Positions 6,166 through 6,444 of a stretch of 6,444 bases of DNA are shown piece by piece. The notes under the pieces were generated by a model. It was not told the DNA's origin and made no database searches. It saw only the letters and a program-made list of their open reading frames with translations. Source of the DNA: Deltaproteobacteria bacterium ADurb.Bin026 (GTDB lineage Bacteria > Desulfobacterota > Syntrophorhabdia > Syntrophorhabdales > Syntrophorhabdaceae); assembly GCA_002071245.1 (NCBI GenBank), contig MWEV01000078.1, forward strand, positions 1-6,444. Reading direction: 5' to 3'. A program made the translations under genes and the position numbers. Each line of letters starts with the position of its first letter. The first letter of the stretch is position 1.

Positions 6166-6366
6166 CTACTCGTTGGATAATTTTCCTGAATTAAATTTGA
6201 CGAGTTTTTCCCACAAAATTGATCCATTCTGGTCGCAGTATTCTGTTGAGAATTCACGGGTAAGCTTGTTTATTACCTTTGCATATTCGTTTAAAAATTC
6301 TTCGTTTCTTTCTTTTGCTCTGTGTCCCAAGGGTTCAATAATTTCAATATAGATGTGCCGGTGGGT
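6166..6366 (-). pseudogene. Unrecognised C-terminal protein remnant joined out of frame to a methyltransferase segment
   Basis: On the minus strand, a 66-codon frame runs from just after a TAA (6369-6367) to TAG 6168-6166. It contains HRHIYIEIIEPLGHRAKER (about residues 2-20), then a helical charged stretch with EEFLNEYAKVINKLTREF and an ending with ILWEKLVKFNSGK. Composition is strongly protein-like, but no ATG exists in the frame and no plausible start lies near its beginning. It cannot be an independent gene and looks like the C-terminal end of something larger. It continues from the DNA-methyltransferase segment in a different frame. It may be the tail of a restriction or modification enzyme; that is inference from position only, and I cannot name the family. 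Confidence 0.45.
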
Positions 6367-6444
6367 TTAAGAACCCTTAAAAACTGTTCGCTCCGTGGAA
6401 GAAACCATTCTACATAGGCATCAGGTGCTATACCGCCGTATGTC
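6291..6444 (-). pseudogene. Fragment of a site-specific DNA methyltransferase (N4/N6 amino-MTase type), extends past the right edge
   Basis: The minus strand entering at the right edge (first full codon at 6443) reads TYGGIAPDAYVEWFLP, then RSEQFLRVLKPTGT. From memory this closely matches the segment of N4-cytosine/N6-adenine DNA methyltransferases that follows the DPPY catalytic motif; the usual form is TYGGI..D.YVEWF...S..LLRVLKPTGTFILN. In intact enzymes GTFILNIKEK and a long target-recognition and C-terminal region should follow. Here similarity stops at about 6354. The frame continues only as a low-complexity tail, ending at TAA 6293-6291, while the protein-like signal moves to another frame. 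The catalytic motif itself is off the window. I read it as a disrupted or deleted methyltransferase gene, possibly part of a former restriction-modification locus. Confidence 0.6.

Noticed and set aside
6136..6180. Ten-codon plus-strand ORF MADWLLLLVG with AGAGG upstream of ATG 6148
   Set aside because: Ribosome site and spacing look acceptable, but it is very short, lies over the end of the minus-strand remnant and has no supporting context. Chance is the simpler explanation.

Overview
This window shows ordinary bacterial chromosome: dense, mostly unidirectional genes with short gaps, moderately AT-rich by eye. No rRNA, tRNA, CRISPR array, complete insertion sequence or replication origin was seen. 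The protein set (a DUF2400-type protein, a short acetolactate-synthase-like ThDP enzyme, a charged helical orphan and a NagA-like barrel) is reminiscent of anaerobic Desulfobacterota- or Nitrospirota-type genomes. That placement is an impression from protein style, not a demonstrated assignment.

Positions 1-4517 form a leftward block. In transcription order it holds a NagA-like amidohydrolase (4517-3591), a YhhQ/VUT-family queuosine-precursor transporter (3496-2792), an unrecognised 177-aa charged helical protein (2664-2131), a ThDP-dependent acetolactate-synthase-like enzyme (2134-584) and a DUF2400/TIGR02757 protein that runs off the left edge (467-1). Only the helical protein and the ThDP enzyme are tightly coupled, through a 4-bp ATGA overlap. 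The other gaps are about 94-127 bp and carry candidate promoters or a weak terminator, so this is probably several transcription units rather than one pathway operon.

Positions 4518-4676 form the divergent control region. Two good-looking promoters face each other and overlap here. Rightward from it runs a 389-aa fold-type-I PLP aminotransferase (4677-5846).

Positions 5847-6444 are degenerate. A promoter and a near-ideal Shine-Dalgarno lead into a micro-protein gene that appears broken by a -1 frame change (5936-6087). At the right edge, on the minus strand, a DNA-methyltransferase segment changes frame abruptly into an unrecognised charged tail (6443-6166), as expected for the remains of a modification or restriction-modification locus.

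I found no complete new system. The best leads are the methyltransferase junction, the split CxxC micro-protein, the NagA that lacks both halves of its usual beta-sandwich domain, and the coupled unknown-protein/ThDP-enzyme pair.
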